A stretch of 64,000 nucleotides of DNA from contig NZ_CP083952.1 of NCBI RefSeq assembly GCF_006442545.2, positions 4,751,501 through 4,815,500 on the forward strand, in the 5' to 3' direction. The notes below the pieces were generated by a model. It was not told the DNA's origin and did no database searches. It was given only the letters and a program-made list of their open reading frames with translations. This DNA is from Mesorhizobium sp. B2-1-8. GTDB taxonomy: Bacteria; Pseudomonadota; Alphaproteobacteria; Rhizobiales; Rhizobiaceae. The position numbers were made by a program, and so were the translations under genes. Positions within the stretch are counted from its first letter, which is position 1, and the number at the start of each line of letters is the position of its first letter. Below, one piece after another: positions 44,177 to 54,149 of this stretch.

Positions 44177-45136
44177 GTGCGTCTGCTCAGTCAGGTCAAC
44201 CTCAATTCGCTGAAAATCGTGGAGAGTGCTGCGAGGCACGGCAATTTCACGCGTGCCGGCGAAGAACAGTTCATCACCGCTTCGGCGGTCAGCCAGCGCG
44301 TCAAGAGCCTGGAGGATCAGCTGCGCTTCAAGATTTTCCAGCGCGGCGGCAATGCGGTGTCGCTGACACCGGAGGGCGAGACCTATGTCTCGCGCGTTCG
44401 CGAGGCACTGGAGCGCATCGTCGCCGCCAGCATGGAAGCGACCGGGCAATCACAGGAACATGTGCTGAAGATATCTGTACTGCCGACATTTGCCGCGCGC
44501 TGGCTGTTTCCGCGCCTGCCACTCTTTCAGCAGCAACATCCCGATATCGTGATGCGGGTTTCGACCTCGTACGCGACGCATGAATTCACGACTTCCGAAT
44601 TCGATCTCGAAATCCGCTATGGCGACGGCCACTTCAACGGGCTGCCATCCGACCTGCTGTTTCGGGAAGACCTGACGCCGGTGTGCAGCCGCAAGCTGTT
44701 CCATGAAGTTCTCGGCGACAAGCCGCTATCAAAGGTCACACCGGACGACCTCAAGCACTTCACGCTGCTGCATTCCGACACCTGCACCCAGAACTGGCAA
44801 TCCTGGCTTGGTTTCGCTGGCGCCAGCTTCGTGCTCAGCGAGACCAAAAGCATCTATTTCGACTCGTGCATGATGTCCTACGAGGCGGCCAACTCCGGAA
44901 TGGGTTTTGCCGTTGCCAACCGCGCCTATATGGCCAGCGATATCCGCGCCGAAAAGCTGGTCGCTCCCTTTGCCGTTCATCATCCGAACACGGCCGGTTG
45001 GTACTTTGTCTCGCCCCACAAGAGCTTTGCCGCACGCAAGGTGCTGTTGTTCAAGCAATGGGTGATGGCGGAAGCGGCCATGACGCAACGCCAGTTGGAC
45101 AGCGAAATCACCGACTTGGCTTCCGAGGCTGTCTGA
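44177..45136 (+). CDS. LysR-family transcriptional regulator
   Basis: 319 residues from GTG. Winged helix in residues 8-65 (NLNSLKIVESAARHGNFTRAGEEQFITASAVSQRVKSLEDQL), then a substrate-binding domain (DLEIRYGDG, FRED). It most resembles GcvA-type members. It is divergent from the Fe(II) dioxygenase-like gene and probably controls it. Confidence 0.92.
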   Translation: MRLLSQVNLNSLKIVESAARHGNFTRAGEEQFITASAVSQRVKSLEDQLRFKIFQRGGNAVSLTPEGETYVSRVREALERIVAASMEATGQSQEHVLKISVLPTFAARWLFPRLPLFQQQHPDIVMRVSTSYATHEFTTSEFDLEIRYGDGHFNGLPSDLLFREDLTPVCSRKLFHEVLGDKPLSKVTPDDLKHFTLLHSDTCTQNWQSWLGFAGASFVLSETKSIYFDSCMMSYEAANSGMGFAVANRAYMASDIRAEKLVAPFAVHHPNTAGWYFVSPHKSFAARKVLLFKQWVMAEAAMTQRQLDSEITDLASEAV

Positions 45137-45202
45137 AATTCGGACTGGTCCTCATTTGCCGCTCGATGACCGCAGGCGAGAGAAATCGGGAATCATCGAC
45201 TA

Positions 45203-45793
45203 ATGGGCGTCCAATCCAGGCAACCCGCCTTGGTCGGGGATCTCGTTGAACTCAGGCCCCTTCAGCCGGAGCATTCCGCAGCGCTTTTGAGCGCGGCCGC
45301 GGATGGCGAGCTATGGAACCTGAAGGCCACCGTGGTTCCTGGGCCAGGCGCGATCAATGGCTATATTGCCAACGCCCTGGCTGGACGACAGGCTGGGACC
45401 GCCATGCCATACGCGATCGTTCTGCGCGCCACGGGCTTGATTTGCGGTAGTACGCGGTTCTGGAAAATCGATCGCGCTAACAGAAAGTTGGAGATTGGGC
45501 ACACGTGGCTCAGCAGTTCGGTCCAGCGATCGGCCGTCAACACCGAGGCTAAATACCTTCTCCTGTTCCATGCATTTGAGGTCATGGACTGTGTTCGCGT
45601 GCAATTCACCACCGACGAACTCAACGACGCGTCGAGAGCGGCCATTTTAAGAATAGGGGCGAAACAGGAAGGAATCGTTCGCAACGAACGGATCATGCCG
45701 GACGGCCGGAAACGCAATTCCGTCCGGTTCAGCATCATCGATTCCGAGTGGCCGGACGTGAAGGCGATGCTGCGGCAAAAAATGCGGCGATAG
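45203..45793 (+). CDS. GNAT-family acetyltransferase (RimJ-like)
   Basis: 196 residues. Motif A-like EIGHTWLSSSVQRSAVNTEAKYLLLFHAF holds the acetyl-CoA loop (Q-x2-x2-N-T-E of RimJ/RimL group), with VRVQFTTDELNDASRAAILRIGAKQEGI after it. RimJ-like enzymes acetylate N termini or small amines. Convergent with the DinB gene. It has slightly lower GC than its neighbours. Confidence 0.85.
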   Translation: MGVQSRQPALVGDLVELRPLQPEHSAALLSAAADGELWNLKATVVPGPGAINGYIANALAGRQAGTAMPYAIVLRATGLICGSTRFWKIDRANRKLEIGHTWLSSSVQRSAVNTEAKYLLLFHAFEVMDCVRVQFTTDELNDASRAAILRIGAKQEGIVRNERIMPDGRKRNSVRFSIIDSEWPDVKAMLRQKMRR

Positions 45794-45839
45794 TCGGCGC
45801 GAACTGTTCGCCTTCGAATTTAGAACGAAACCATATGGA

Positions 45840-46352
45840 TCAGGCGAAGGCCCTGCCCTCCTCGGTCCGCTGAAAATGCGCCAGATCGAGCGGCAGGGAA
45901 GGGCGGCCCAGAACCGTCAGGATCATATGCGCCTGGCCGCGGTGATGGGTCTGGTGGTTGAAGACATGAGCCAGCGCGGGCGCCAGACGCTGCGAGACGG
46001 TGCGCATGTCCGATACGGTCATATAAGTGAAACGACCCGACAGCGCCTTGTCGTTCAAGCCGCCGAGCCAGTCGATGATGCGCCGGTCCTCGGCCTCGCG
46101 CGCTGTCCTCAGGACAGGCAAAGCCCGGTACAATATGGCGTCCAATGTCGTCGGCGCGGCGCCTTCGCCGGTGAAGCGCTTCATCCAGATGCGATCGGCG
46201 ACGAGCAGGTGGTTGAGCGTGGCCATCAGCGAGCCGAAGAAGGCGCCGACGTCGCGATTGAATTCCTCATCGTTGAGATCGTCGGCGGCATCGTAGATGC
46301 GGCCATTGGCCCATTGATTGTAAGCCGCAAACATCATGAAGTGCTGTTTCAT
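45840..46352 (-). CDS. DinB-family putative metal-dependent protein
   Basis: 170 residues. Four-helix bundle DinB/YfiT fold: FAAYNQWANGRIYDAAD, LNHLLVADRIWMKRF and HVFNHQTHHRGQAHMIL supply the three histidines (H in LNHLL, HQTHH) that bind metal. Family members are thiol-dependent transferases or hydrolases; function here is unknown. Confidence 0.88.
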   Translation of the reverse strand: MKQHFMMFAAYNQWANGRIYDAADDLNDEEFNRDVGAFFGSLMATLNHLLVADRIWMKRFTGEGAAPTTLDAILYRALPVLRTAREAEDRRIIDWLGGLNDKALSGRFTYMTVSDMRTVSQRLAPALAHVFNHQTHHRGQAHMILTVLGRPSLPLDLAHFQRTEEGRAFA

Positions 46353-46418
46353 CTTTTCTCCGGCCGCGCCCGTTTCGGTTCGGGAGCGATACCTAGACCG
46401 CAAAGGGACCTAACGCCA

Positions 46419-47111
46419 ATGACCATTCTGCTTTATGATCTCGTCGGGCGTGACGAGGGCCGTCCGTTCAGTCCGCATTGCTGGAAGGCAACGATGGCGC
46501 TGGCCCATAAGGGACTTGACATCTCGACCGCGCCGACGCGTTTTCTCGAAGTGCCTGCCATTGAAGGCGGCGTCTCAAAAACCGTTCCGGTCATCCGCGA
46601 TGGCGACAAGGTCGTCGCCGATTCCTTCGCCATCGCGCTCTATCTCGATGAGGCCTATCCGGATCGCCCGACGCTGTTTGGCGGCGAAGGCGGCAAGGCG
46701 ATGGCGCGCTTCATCGAGCGCTGGTCGCAATTGACCATCCACCCCTATGTTACGACCGCGGCGCTCGTTGACCTTCATGCCATGCAAGACGAGGAGAATG
46801 CCTCCTATTTCCGCCAGAGCCGGGAGCAGCGCTTCGGCAAGCGGCTGGAGGACGTCGTCGCCGCACGCGACGCCGGCCTGGCAACCTTCCGGGCAGCGCT
46901 GGAGCCGCTGCGCTCCATGTTGAGCTACCAGCCGTTCATCGGCGGCGCCTCGCCGCTGTTTGCCGACTATATCGTTTTCGGCGCACTGCAATGGGCACGC
47001 ATCGCATCGCCATACAAGTTGCTCGAAGACAGCGACGCGGTGGCGCAGTGGTTCACCCGCTGCCTCGACCTGCATGGCGGGCTGGGACGAAAGGTTTCCG
47101 CGGCAGCGTGA
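46419..47111 (+). CDS. Glutathione S-transferase family protein (first)
   Basis: 230 residues from ATG 46419. Thioredoxin-like N domain with LYDLVGRDEGRPFSPHCWKATMALAHKGL, VSKTVPVIRDGDKVVADSFAIALYLDEAYPD (cis-Pro and SFAI at the glutathione carboxylate), and a helical C domain. A longer ORF upstream on the same frame overlaps the DinB gene antisense and is not supported by a ribosome site. A second, unrelated GST is at 55309. Confidence 0.86.
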   Translation: MTILLYDLVGRDEGRPFSPHCWKATMALAHKGLDISTAPTRFLEVPAIEGGVSKTVPVIRDGDKVVADSFAIALYLDEAYPDRPTLFGGEGGKAMARFIERWSQLTIHPYVTTAALVDLHAMQDEENASYFRQSREQRFGKRLEDVVAARDAGLATFRAALEPLRSMLSYQPFIGGASPLFADYIVFGALQWARIASPYKLLEDSDAVAQWFTRCLDLHGGLGRKVSAAA

Positions 47112-47192
47112 CGGGCGCAGCGACCTGCCTGCCGGCAAGGCAGTTCGAGCGCCGTCAACCTGTTGCGAGAATCAGCGGTGGAACAGTTGGGC

Positions 47193-47450
47193 CTATTTGG
47201 CGGCCTTCTTTGGCTTGCTGGCTTTCGTGGCGGTCTTTTCTTCCTTGGGGGCGGCCTTTGCCTTGCCGGCGCCAGATGCCTTCTTGGCTGGCTTCTTGTC
47301 CGCCGATGGCTTCCCCGCGTCCTCCCGATCGACGTCGGCCGCCGCCTGGTGCCAGTGGCGTTCGTGGTGACCGGCCGGTTGCCCTTCCTCCTGCCAGATC
47401 TGATGTGCACGGTTGCGAATGCGCTCCTGACGATCGTCTGCCATGGTCAT
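47193..47450 (-). CDS. DUF2934-domain protein with Lys/Ala-rich tail
   Basis: 85 residues, ATG 47450 with GGAG 9 nt upstream. The N-terminal half (RQERIRNRAHQIWQEEGQPAGHHERHWHQAAAD) matches the DUF2934 helix pair. The C-terminal half is AKKASGAGKAKAAPKEEK-like, a probable disordered nucleic-acid-binding tail. Related proteins are common in rhizobia; function unknown. Confidence 0.82.
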   Translation of the reverse strand: MTMADDRQERIRNRAHQIWQEEGQPAGHHERHWHQAAADVDREDAGKPSADKKPAKKASGAGKAKAAPKEEKTATKASKPKKAAK

Positions 47451-47744
47451 TTTGTCTCCATTCGGCCCGACTTCAGCGCGGCGCCGACCGAGCGACTATA
47501 GCAAGCAAACCGTTGTTTTACAGCCGTCTGATCTCGCTTCCCCGGCGCCGACCAGCCACGGAAGCACGCACCTTCTGACCCCTCGCTATCGCTCCGGACA
47601 TTCATCGCTCGAAAAGCCAAGCAATTGGCTTCCCGCCCGCTGCGCGGAGTGCTCCTCACCCCGCTCCTCATCCCTCTTGGCAATCAGCCGGGCGGCTTGT
47701 ATAGAGCCCGCCACTCTCAATTCGAATTCAGACAAGGACGACCC

Positions 47745-48167
47745 ATGGCGCTCGAACGCACTTTTTCCATGATCAAGCCGGACGCAACGCGGCGCAACCT
47801 CACCGGCGCCATCACCAAGATGCTGGAAGACGCCGGCCTGCGCGTCATCGCCTCGCGCCGGGTGTGGATGAGCCGCCGTGAGGCCGAAGGCTTCTACGCC
47901 GTCCACAAGGAGCGGCCGTTCTTCGGCGAGCTGGTGGAATCCATGTCCTCGGGCCCGACCATCGTGCAGGTGCTGGAAGGCGAGAGCGCCATTATCAAGA
48001 ACCGCGACGTGATGGGCGCTACCAACCCGGCCAACGCCGCCGAAGGCACCATCCGCAAGGTGCATGCGCTGTCGATCGGCGAGAACTCGGTGCACGGCTC
48101 CGACGCGCCGGAAACGGCCGCGCAGGAGATCAAGTACTGGTTCTCGGACACCGAGATCGTCGGCTGA
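47745..48167 (+). CDS. ndk: Nucleoside diphosphate kinase
   Basis: 140 residues. Transfers the gamma phosphate between nucleotides. [15 protein letters not shown], catalytic [10 protein letters not shown] (phospho-histidine) and [11 protein letters not shown]. Start ATG 47745; an ORF extending upstream to 47625 is not needed. An intrinsic terminator follows 27 nt after the stop. Confidence 0.97.
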   Translation: MALERTFSMIKPDATRRNLTGAITKMLEDAGLRVIASRRVWMSRREAEGFYAVHKERPFFGELVESMSSGPTIVQVLEGESAIIKNRDVMGATNPANAAEGTIRKVHALSIGENSVHGSDAPETAAQEIKYWFSDTEIVG

Positions 48168-48194
48168 GCCGACAGTCCATATCTCACATGCAAG

Positions 48195-48222
48195 AAAGGC
48201 CGGCGAAATGTCGGCCTTTTTT
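48195..48222 (+). terminator. Intrinsic terminator of ndk
   Basis: AAAGGCCG and CGGCCTTT stem around GCGAAATGT (with a GC/GT closing pair), then TTTTTT. It lies 27 nt beyond the ndk stop. Confidence 0.88.
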
Positions 48223-48347
48223 CGTATAGGACATGGTCTCAGGCTCTGCGGCATCTCACATGAAGCGAGCCGCCGCAAAGTCCGGCAAGTACGAGATGCG
48301 TGAATAGACCGGGCGCCGAGCACCGTCGCGATGGAGTCGACCCGACC

Positions 48348-48974
48348 ATGACCAGCGCCATTCCAGGGTTCTTCCAGGGCACCGATATGCCGACCAGCGG
48401 ATGGTGGGAGGCGCTGTGGCCCGACCCGGCGGCAGTGCTTGCGGCCACCGGGATCAAGCCGGGTATGGACGTGATCGATCTCTGCTCCGGCGATGGCTGG
48501 TTCACATTGCAGATTGCCAGGGTCGCGCGTCATGTCACCGCCATCGATATCGACGCCGACTTGCTCGAAGTCGCGCGCCGGCGCCTGACTGAAAATGGCC
48601 TGTCGAATTGCGACTTCGTGGCGGGCGACGCCTATGAGATTGCCAGCCTGGCAGCCCGACCCGCCGATTTCGTCTTCATGGCAAACGCCTTTCATGGTGT
48701 TCCGGATCAGCTCCGCCTGGCCCGCGCGATCCATGCAACGCTTGGCCCGTCAGGCCATTTTGCCATAGTGAACTGGCATCGGACGCCGCGCGAGCGGACG
48801 GTGGTGCTGGGCGAGCCTCGCGGACCGAAGACCGAGTTGAGACTGTCGCCGGAACAGACCATCGCCGCCGTCGAGCCGGCCGGTTTCAAGCTGGCTGAAA
48901 TGGTTGACGTGCCGCCTTACCACTACGGCGTCATCCTCGTCCCATCGTCCGCGGCAGTTCCAGGAAAAGTGTGA
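48348..48974 (+). CDS. Class I SAM-dependent methyltransferase
   Basis: 208 residues. Motif I is VIDLCSGDGWFTL; acidic post-I VTAIDIDADLLEVARRRL; NAFHGV in motif II region. Substrate unknown; the DLCSGDGW variant is found in small-molecule methyltransferases. Start ATG 48348; an upstream in-frame ATG at 48300 is possible. Confidence 0.88.
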   Translation: MTSAIPGFFQGTDMPTSGWWEALWPDPAAVLAATGIKPGMDVIDLCSGDGWFTLQIARVARHVTAIDIDADLLEVARRRLTENGLSNCDFVAGDAYEIASLAARPADFVFMANAFHGVPDQLRLARAIHATLGPSGHFAIVNWHRTPRERTVVLGEPRGPKTELRLSPEQTIAAVEPAGFKLAEMVDVPPYHYGVILVPSSAAVPGKV

Positions 48975-49019
48975 AACGGTTTTCCCGGGGAAAGCGAGTA
49001 GCAATTTCCCCGGAATTGC

Positions 49020-49784
49020 TCAGCTCGCGGCGCTGAAGCGCAGGATTTCGCGGCCGCCCTTATCTGATATGGCGAGCTTGCCGGCATCGACAGTGTACGA
49101 CGCCGCCTTGGCCAATGCATCGAACAAGGCTTTTTCCTCGGCCATCAGATCGGGCGGGCAGGCTTTGTAGGTCGAACCGATATCGCTGATCGCGATCGCC
49201 TGGCCCTCGACCTTCGTCGTGGCAAAATAGGTGTTGCAGGGACCGCTGCCACCGGCCTTGCCGGCCTCGCTGACCCTGAACGTCGCCTGCGGCGCGGTGA
49301 TGGCGCCAATGCCATCGACATAGTCGACCACCCAGAGCTGATCAAAGACGGAAGCCGCTGGCTCCTTGCTGGGTGCGACCATCTTCAGCACGATGGTCTG
49401 CGGCGCGTCGGTCAGTGGATCGAGCTGATGGCGCACATCTGAGATGAACATCAGCCTTCCGTCCACAGTGATCCGGGCCTGCAGCGCGTAGGTCATCCGC
49501 GGCCGGATGACTGAGGGGTCGAATTTTATCTCGAAGCTGATCGGCACCTGGCCGGCGGGCTCGATCTTCTGTTGCCCGATGATCTTGGCCGGCGCGTCGG
49601 CCAACGAGACGTCGGCAAGCTCGACGGAAAGCACGGCGCTGGGTGGCAATGCGATGCGCTCGCGATAGATCACCTCGCCCCTCACCGCCTTTTCCGCGGC
49701 AGCGGACAGCTCCGGCACCGCCAGGATGCCGACGATCAGGGGCACCAAGCCGAAGACGAAGAATTCGGCGATCCTGTCCAGCAT
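49020..49784 (-). CDS. YbaY-META fusion envelope protein
   Basis: 254 residues with an N-terminal hydrophobic segment (VFGLVPLIVGILAVPEL). A YbaY-like domain follows (EVIYRERIALPPSAVLSVELADVSLADAPAK), then a META/HslJ-like domain (FDQLWVVDYVDGIGAI, GGSGPCNTYFATTKVEGQAI, CPPDLMAEEKALFDAL). Both domain types are envelope-associated and of unclear function; META members resist stress or novobiocin. Confidence 0.82.
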   Translation of the reverse strand: MLDRIAEFFVFGLVPLIVGILAVPELSAAAEKAVRGEVIYRERIALPPSAVLSVELADVSLADAPAKIIGQQKIEPAGQVPISFEIKFDPSVIRPRMTYALQARITVDGRLMFISDVRHQLDPLTDAPQTIVLKMVAPSKEPAASVFDQLWVVDYVDGIGAITAPQATFRVSEAGKAGGSGPCNTYFATTKVEGQAIAISDIGSTYKACPPDLMAEEKALFDALAKAASYTVDAGKLAISDKGGREILRFSAAS

Positions 49785-49862
49785 GACCGTCTCCCTTGCC
49801 CAAATCAGTCACGCGACCAGTTGGCAGAAGGATTGCGGTCGTTCCGTGACGTCTGCACGGCA

Positions 49863-50345
49863 TTATTCGGACGGCGGCTGCTTCCAGCGCCGGGCTGCCT
49901 CAGCGTCGGTTTCCTTGGCGTCGACCCAGCCGCCCTCGGAGCCGTCGGTGCGATGTTCCTTCTTCCAGAAGGGTGCACGTGACTTGAGGTAGTCCATGAG
50001 GAAGTTCGCCGCCTCGAACGCCGCCTGGCGGTGCCCCGAAGCGGCCACCACCAGCACGATGTTCGCCCCCGGCGCGATCTTGCCATGGCGATGTATGACG
50101 GTGAGGCCTTGCAGCGGCCAACGCTCGGTGGCTTCGGTTGCGATGCGGCCGATCTCGGCTTCAGCCATGCCCGGATAGTGCTCGAGCTCAAGTGCCGAGA
50201 GTGCGCCCTGCTCGTCGCGGCACAGGCCGGAGAAGGTGACCACCGCGCCAATGTCGGCACGGCCCTGCGTCAGCGCGGCGATCTCGGCGGCAACGTCGAA
50301 ATCCTGGCGCTGGATGCGCACATTCGGCACCAGGACGGCCGACAT
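49863..50345 (-). CDS. moaE: Molybdopterin synthase catalytic subunit
   Basis: 160 residues. Converts precursor Z to molybdopterin with MoaD. VVTFSGLCRDEQG, LELEHYPGMAEAEI, VIHRHGKIAPGANIVLV and the C-terminal MDYLKSRAPFWKKE with its catalytic lysines. 5 nt after the moaD stop, so translated with it. It supplies the cofactor for enzymes such as the oxidoreductase at 37029. Confidence 0.96.
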   Translation of the reverse strand: MSAVLVPNVRIQRQDFDVAAEIAALTQGRADIGAVVTFSGLCRDEQGALSALELEHYPGMAEAEIGRIATEATERWPLQGLTVIHRHGKIAPGANIVLVVAASGHRQAAFEAANFLMDYLKSRAPFWKKEHRTDGSEGGWVDAKETDAEAARRWKQPPSE

Positions 50346-50350
50346 GAGTG

Positions 50351-50608
50351 TCAGCCCCCGGTCATCGGCGGGAACAGTGCGATCTCGCGTGCGCCCGATA
50401 TCTTCTCGCGGTGATCGACATGTTCCTGGTTGATGGCGACGCGGATCACATCGGGATATTGCAGCGCCTGTTGGTAACCTTCGCCGCGCGACTGCAGCCA
50501 GCGCAAAAGGTCGGCGACCGTCTCGATGCCGGCGGGCAGTTCGACATCTTCTTGCGATGTGCCGATCCGTTCGCGAACCCAGGCGAAATAGATGAGACGG
50601 GTCGTCAT
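50351..50608 (-). CDS. moaD: Molybdopterin synthase sulfur carrier subunit
   Basis: 85 residues with a ubiquitin-like fold and C-terminal diglycine (PPMTGG) that carries the thiocarboxylate. ATG 50608 lies one nucleotide after the pgsA stop. Confidence 0.95.
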   Translation of the reverse strand: MTTRLIYFAWVRERIGTSQEDVELPAGIETVADLLRWLQSRGEGYQQALQYPDVIRVAINQEHVDHREKISGAREIALFPPMTGG

Positions 50609-50609
50609 C

Positions 50610-51206
50610 TCACTCGTCCATGATGTGCTTGAGGCCGGCGCGGAAATAATCGTAGCCGGTGTAGAGCGTCACGAGGGCCGCGACCCACAGCAGCACGAGG
50701 CCGGTTTGGGTGGTCAGCGGAAAGATCTTGTCACCGGCAGGTCCCGCCAGCAGGAAGGCGATGGCGACCATCTGGATGGTGGTCTTCCACTTGGCAAGCT
50801 GCGTCACCGGCACCGAGACCTTGAGCGCCGCCAGATATTCGCGCAGGCCCGAAACCAAGATTTCGCGACACAGGATGATGATCGCCGCCCACAGCGACCA
50901 GCCGGCGATACCGGCGTGACGATCGGTGTCGGCCGCCAGCAGCAAGAGGCAGGTGGCGACCAGCAGCTTGTCGGCGATCGGATCGAGCATCTTGCCGATG
51001 TTGGAGGTCTGCTGCCAGGCGCGCGCAAAATAGCCGTCGAAGTAGTCGGTGACCGATGCCAGCAGGAAAATGACCAACGCCGACCAGCGGGCGAAGTCGC
51101 TCGATTTCAGATGGCCCTCCAGAAAAAAGCACAGCACGACCAGCGGCACCGCGATGATGCGGGCGTAGGTCAGCATGTTGGGCAAGTTGAACGCGCGCTG
51201 GGCCAT
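50610..51206 (-). CDS. pgsA: CDP-diacylglycerol-glycerol-3-phosphate 3-phosphatidyltransferase
   Basis: 198 residues, PLS synthase for phosphatidylglycerol. MLTYARIIAVPLVVL, the CDP-alcohol motif [29 protein letters not shown], and ILCREILVSGLREYLA. Sits in a minus-strand run SDR-uvrC-pgsA-moaD-moaE. The paralogue at 18436 is distinct. Confidence 0.95.
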   Translation of the reverse strand: MAQRAFNLPNMLTYARIIAVPLVVLCFFLEGHLKSSDFARWSALVIFLLASVTDYFDGYFARAWQQTSNIGKMLDPIADKLLVATCLLLLAADTDRHAGIAGWSLWAAIIILCREILVSGLREYLAALKVSVPVTQLAKWKTTIQMVAIAFLLAGPAGDKIFPLTTQTGLVLLWVAALVTLYTGYDYFRAGLKHIMDE

Positions 51207-51303
51207 GTCTGGTGGACTCTTTCTGCCTGCGTACTCAAATCAGAAGCGGATGTAGGGGGTCAACAGGCCAGATTCGACTGGCCAGCTGAAAGTGGCGATT
51301 TTT

Positions 51304-53388
51304 TCAGCTCTCGTGGAAATGATTGTAGACCAGTTTCGCGACCTGCTCGGAAATGCCGTCGACTTTCCTCAGATCCTCGATTGCGGCACGGCTGACCGCC
51401 TTGGCGGTGCCGAAATGCAAGAGAAGCGCGCGCTTGCGGCCGGGGCCGATGCCGGCGATTTCGTCGAGCGGGCTCTTGACCATTTCCTTCTTGCGACGGG
51501 CCCGGTGTGACCCGATGGCGAAGCGGTGGACCTCGTCACGCAGCCGCTGGACGAAATAGAGTACTGGATCGCGAACGGGCAGCGAAAACGAGTCCCTGCC
51601 CTTGACGAAGAAGCGTTCGCGGCCTGCATCGCGGTCCTGCCCCTTGGCGATGCCGATGGCGACGACCCGGTCCTCGATGCCGAGATCCGACAGGATCTTG
51701 CGCACCGCCGTCATCTGGCCCTGACCGCCATCGATCAGGATGACATCGGGCCAGGCAGGGAAGCTTCCGGAGAGATCCTCCTCGATATCGTCGCCCGCCT
51801 CGGCTGCCATCACCTCGCCCGCTGCCGCATCGTCGGCCAGGACAACATCGCCATGCTCCTTGAGCAATCGCGAAAAACGCCGCTCCATCACTTCGCGCAT
51901 CATGCCGAAATCGTCGCCCGGCGTGATCTCGGTCGAGCGTATGTTGAATTTCCGGTACTGGTTCTTCACAAAGCCTTCCGGCCCCGCGACGACCATGGCG
52001 CCGACGGCGTTGGTGCCCATGATGTGCGAGTTGTCGTAGACCTCGATGCGCACTGGCGGCTTGGCCAGGCCGAAGGTCTCGGCGAAACCGGCAAGCAGCC
52101 GCGCTTGCGTCGAGGTTTCGGCCAGCCGGCGGCCGAGCGCCTCACGCGCATTCTGCAAGGCGTTGTCGGTCAGGTCCTTTTTCTCGCCGCGCTGCGGCAC
52201 CGAGATCGCCACCTTGCGGCCGGCGCGGGTCGAGAGCGCCTCGGCCAGCAGTTCCTGGTCGTCGACGGCCTGCGACAGGAGAATGGCACGCGGCGTCGGC
52301 TTGTCGTCATAGAACTGCGCCAGGAACGAGCCCAGTACTTCCGATCCCTCCAGCGCCGGATCGGCCTTCGGGAAATAGGCGCGGTTGCCCCAGTTCTGAC
52401 CGGTGCGGAAGAAAAACACCTGGATGCAGACCTGGCCGCCTTCCTGGTGGATGGCGAACACATCGGCCTCGTCGACGGTCGCCGGGTTGATGCCCTGATG
52501 GCTCTGCACGTGCGACAAGGCGGCCAGCCGGTCGCGATAGATGGCGGCGCGCTCGAAATCGAGGTCTTGCGAAGCCTGCTGCATGGCAGCCGAAATCTCG
52601 GTCTTCACCTTCTGGCTGCGACCCGAGAGAAAGTCCTTCGCCTCGGCGACCAGATCGGCGTAACCCTGATGCGAGATTTCGCCGGTGCACGGACCGGCGC
52701 AGCGTTTGATCTGGTAGAGCAGGCATGGCCGCGTGCGGTTCTCGTAGAAGGAATTGGTGCAGCTTCTGAGCAGGAAGGCGCGCTGCAGGGAATTGATGGT
52801 GCGGCCGACGGCGCCGGCCGAGGCAAAGGGGCCGAAATAGTCGCCTTTACGCGAGCGTGCCCCGCGGTGCTTGTAGATGCCGGGCGAGACATGGTCGCCG
52901 GTCAAAAGGATATACGGAAACGACTTGTCGTCCCGCATCAGCACATTGAATCGCGGCCGCAAGCGCTTGATAAGATTTGCTTCGAGCAGCAGCGCCTCGA
53001 TCTCGGTGCGGGTGACGACGAACTCCATCGTCGACGTCTCGCGCACCATGCGGCCGATGCGGTTGGTGTGGAATCTGCCTTGCGCGTAGTTGGTGACACG
53101 CTTCTTCAGGCTGCGCGCCTTGCCGACATAGAGCACGTCGCCCGCGGCGTTCATCATCCGGTAGACGCCGGGCGCATTGGGCAGCCGCTTGACCAGCATC
53201 TGGATCACCTCGGCTCCGACCATGCCTTCGGCGTCGCCCGCATGCGGCGTCCAGTCGATGGCCGTGAACGCGACATCCGGGCCAACCGGTTCGACGATCT
53301 CCTCCAGCGCCTCGTCCTCGAGGTCGATTTCGGGAGGAAGATCATCAGCGCCGCCGCGCGCCCTGTTCTTGTGATCCAAAGGACTCAT
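51304..53388 (-). CDS. uvrC: Excinuclease ABC subunit C
   Basis: 694 residues. N-terminal GIY-YIG nuclease ([32 protein letters not shown]), UVR motif, the RNase H-like second nuclease ([31 protein letters not shown]), and a tandem helix-hairpin-helix ([27 protein letters not shown]). Start at ATG 53388 overlaps the SDR gene stop in ATGA; a longer opening to 53421 is possible. Incises both sides of damage in nucleotide-excision repair. Confidence 0.95.
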   Translation of the reverse strand: MSPLDHKNRARGGADDLPPEIDLEDEALEEIVEPVGPDVAFTAIDWTPHAGDAEGMVGAEVIQMLVKRLPNAPGVYRMMNAAGDVLYVGKARSLKKRVTNYAQGRFHTNRIGRMVRETSTMEFVVTRTEIEALLLEANLIKRLRPRFNVLMRDDKSFPYILLTGDHVSPGIYKHRGARSRKGDYFGPFASAGAVGRTINSLQRAFLLRSCTNSFYENRTRPCLLYQIKRCAGPCTGEISHQGYADLVAEAKDFLSGRSQKVKTEISAAMQQASQDLDFERAAIYRDRLAALSHVQSHQGINPATVDEADVFAIHQEGGQVCIQVFFFRTGQNWGNRAYFPKADPALEGSEVLGSFLAQFYDDKPTPRAILLSQAVDDQELLAEALSTRAGRKVAISVPQRGEKKDLTDNALQNAREALGRRLAETSTQARLLAGFAETFGLAKPPVRIEVYDNSHIMGTNAVGAMVVAGPEGFVKNQYRKFNIRSTEITPGDDFGMMREVMERRFSRLLKEHGDVVLADDAAAGEVMAAEAGDDIEEDLSGSFPAWPDVILIDGGQGQMTAVRKILSDLGIEDRVVAIGIAKGQDRDAGRERFFVKGRDSFSLPVRDPVLYFVQRLRDEVHRFAIGSHRARRKKEMVKSPLDEIAGIGPGRKRALLLHFGTAKAVSRAAIEDLRKVDGISEQVAKLVYNHFHES

Positions 53389-54149
53389 TCCGCCATGCCT
53401 GTCACATCGGGCGTCTGCCATGCAAGATGCTGGCCGCCATCGAGCGCGATCATCTGGCCGGTGACCGAGCGCGCCTGCCAGAGATAACGGATGGTGGCGC
53501 CAAATTCCGGCAATTCCGGGCCGCGTCTCAGAATGAGGCCGGCGACCTGCGCGTCAAAATCCGAATCGTCCTGGCGCGCGTTCTTCAGCGTCGGGCCTGG
53601 CCCGATCGCATTGACGCGGATGCGGGGGCCGAGCGCCTGCGCCAACATCTGCGTCTGGGTCCAGAGTGCCGATTTCGACAGCGCATAGGAAAAATAACGC
53701 GGTGTCGGCCGCCAGACACGCTGGTCGATGATGTTGACGATCAGCCCCTCCTGCCCTTCCGGCAAGGAACGGGCGAAGTTCTGCGCCAAAAGCGCCGGGG
53801 TTTTCACGTGAATGGCAAAATGGCGGTCCCAGGCATGCCAGTCGAAATCCTCGACGGAATCATCGACGAAGAGCGACGCATTGTTGACCAGCAGCGAGAT
53901 TGGACCCAACGCGGCTTCCGCCTGACCGACGAGGTCGCTGACAACGTCCATATCGGTCAGATCAGCCGCAACCGCGGCGGCGCGGCCGCCCGACCGGTTG
54001 ATCGCCGCGGCCAATGCATCCGCCTTATCGTGCGAGCGATTGGAATGGATGGCGACCGCAAAACCATGGCTGGCGAGGTCCTCGACGATCGCCTTGCCGA
54101 TCCGTTTCGCCCCACCGGTCACCAGCGCCACGGCAGTGGCTTTGCTCAT
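53385..54149 (-). CDS. SDR-family oxidoreductase
   Basis: 254 residues. Classical short-chain fold: [18 protein letters not shown], and YALSKSALW for the YxxxK pair, with the Ser partly conserved in RYFSYAL. The GxGPGPT segment is NAIGPGP. It resembles FolM/PTR1-like reductases (DHMPR-like). Translationally coupled to uvrC, but the functional link is unclear. Confidence 0.88.
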   Translation of the reverse strand: MSKATAVALVTGGAKRIGKAIVEDLASHGFAVAIHSNRSHDKADALAAAINRSGGRAAAVAADLTDMDVVSDLVGQAEAALGPISLLVNNASLFVDDSVEDFDWHAWDRHFAIHVKTPALLAQNFARSLPEGQEGLIVNIIDQRVWRPTPRYFSYALSKSALWTQTQMLAQALGPRIRVNAIGPGPTLKNARQDDSDFDAQVAGLILRRGPELPEFGATIRYLWQARSVTGQMIALDGGQHLAWQTPDVTGMAE

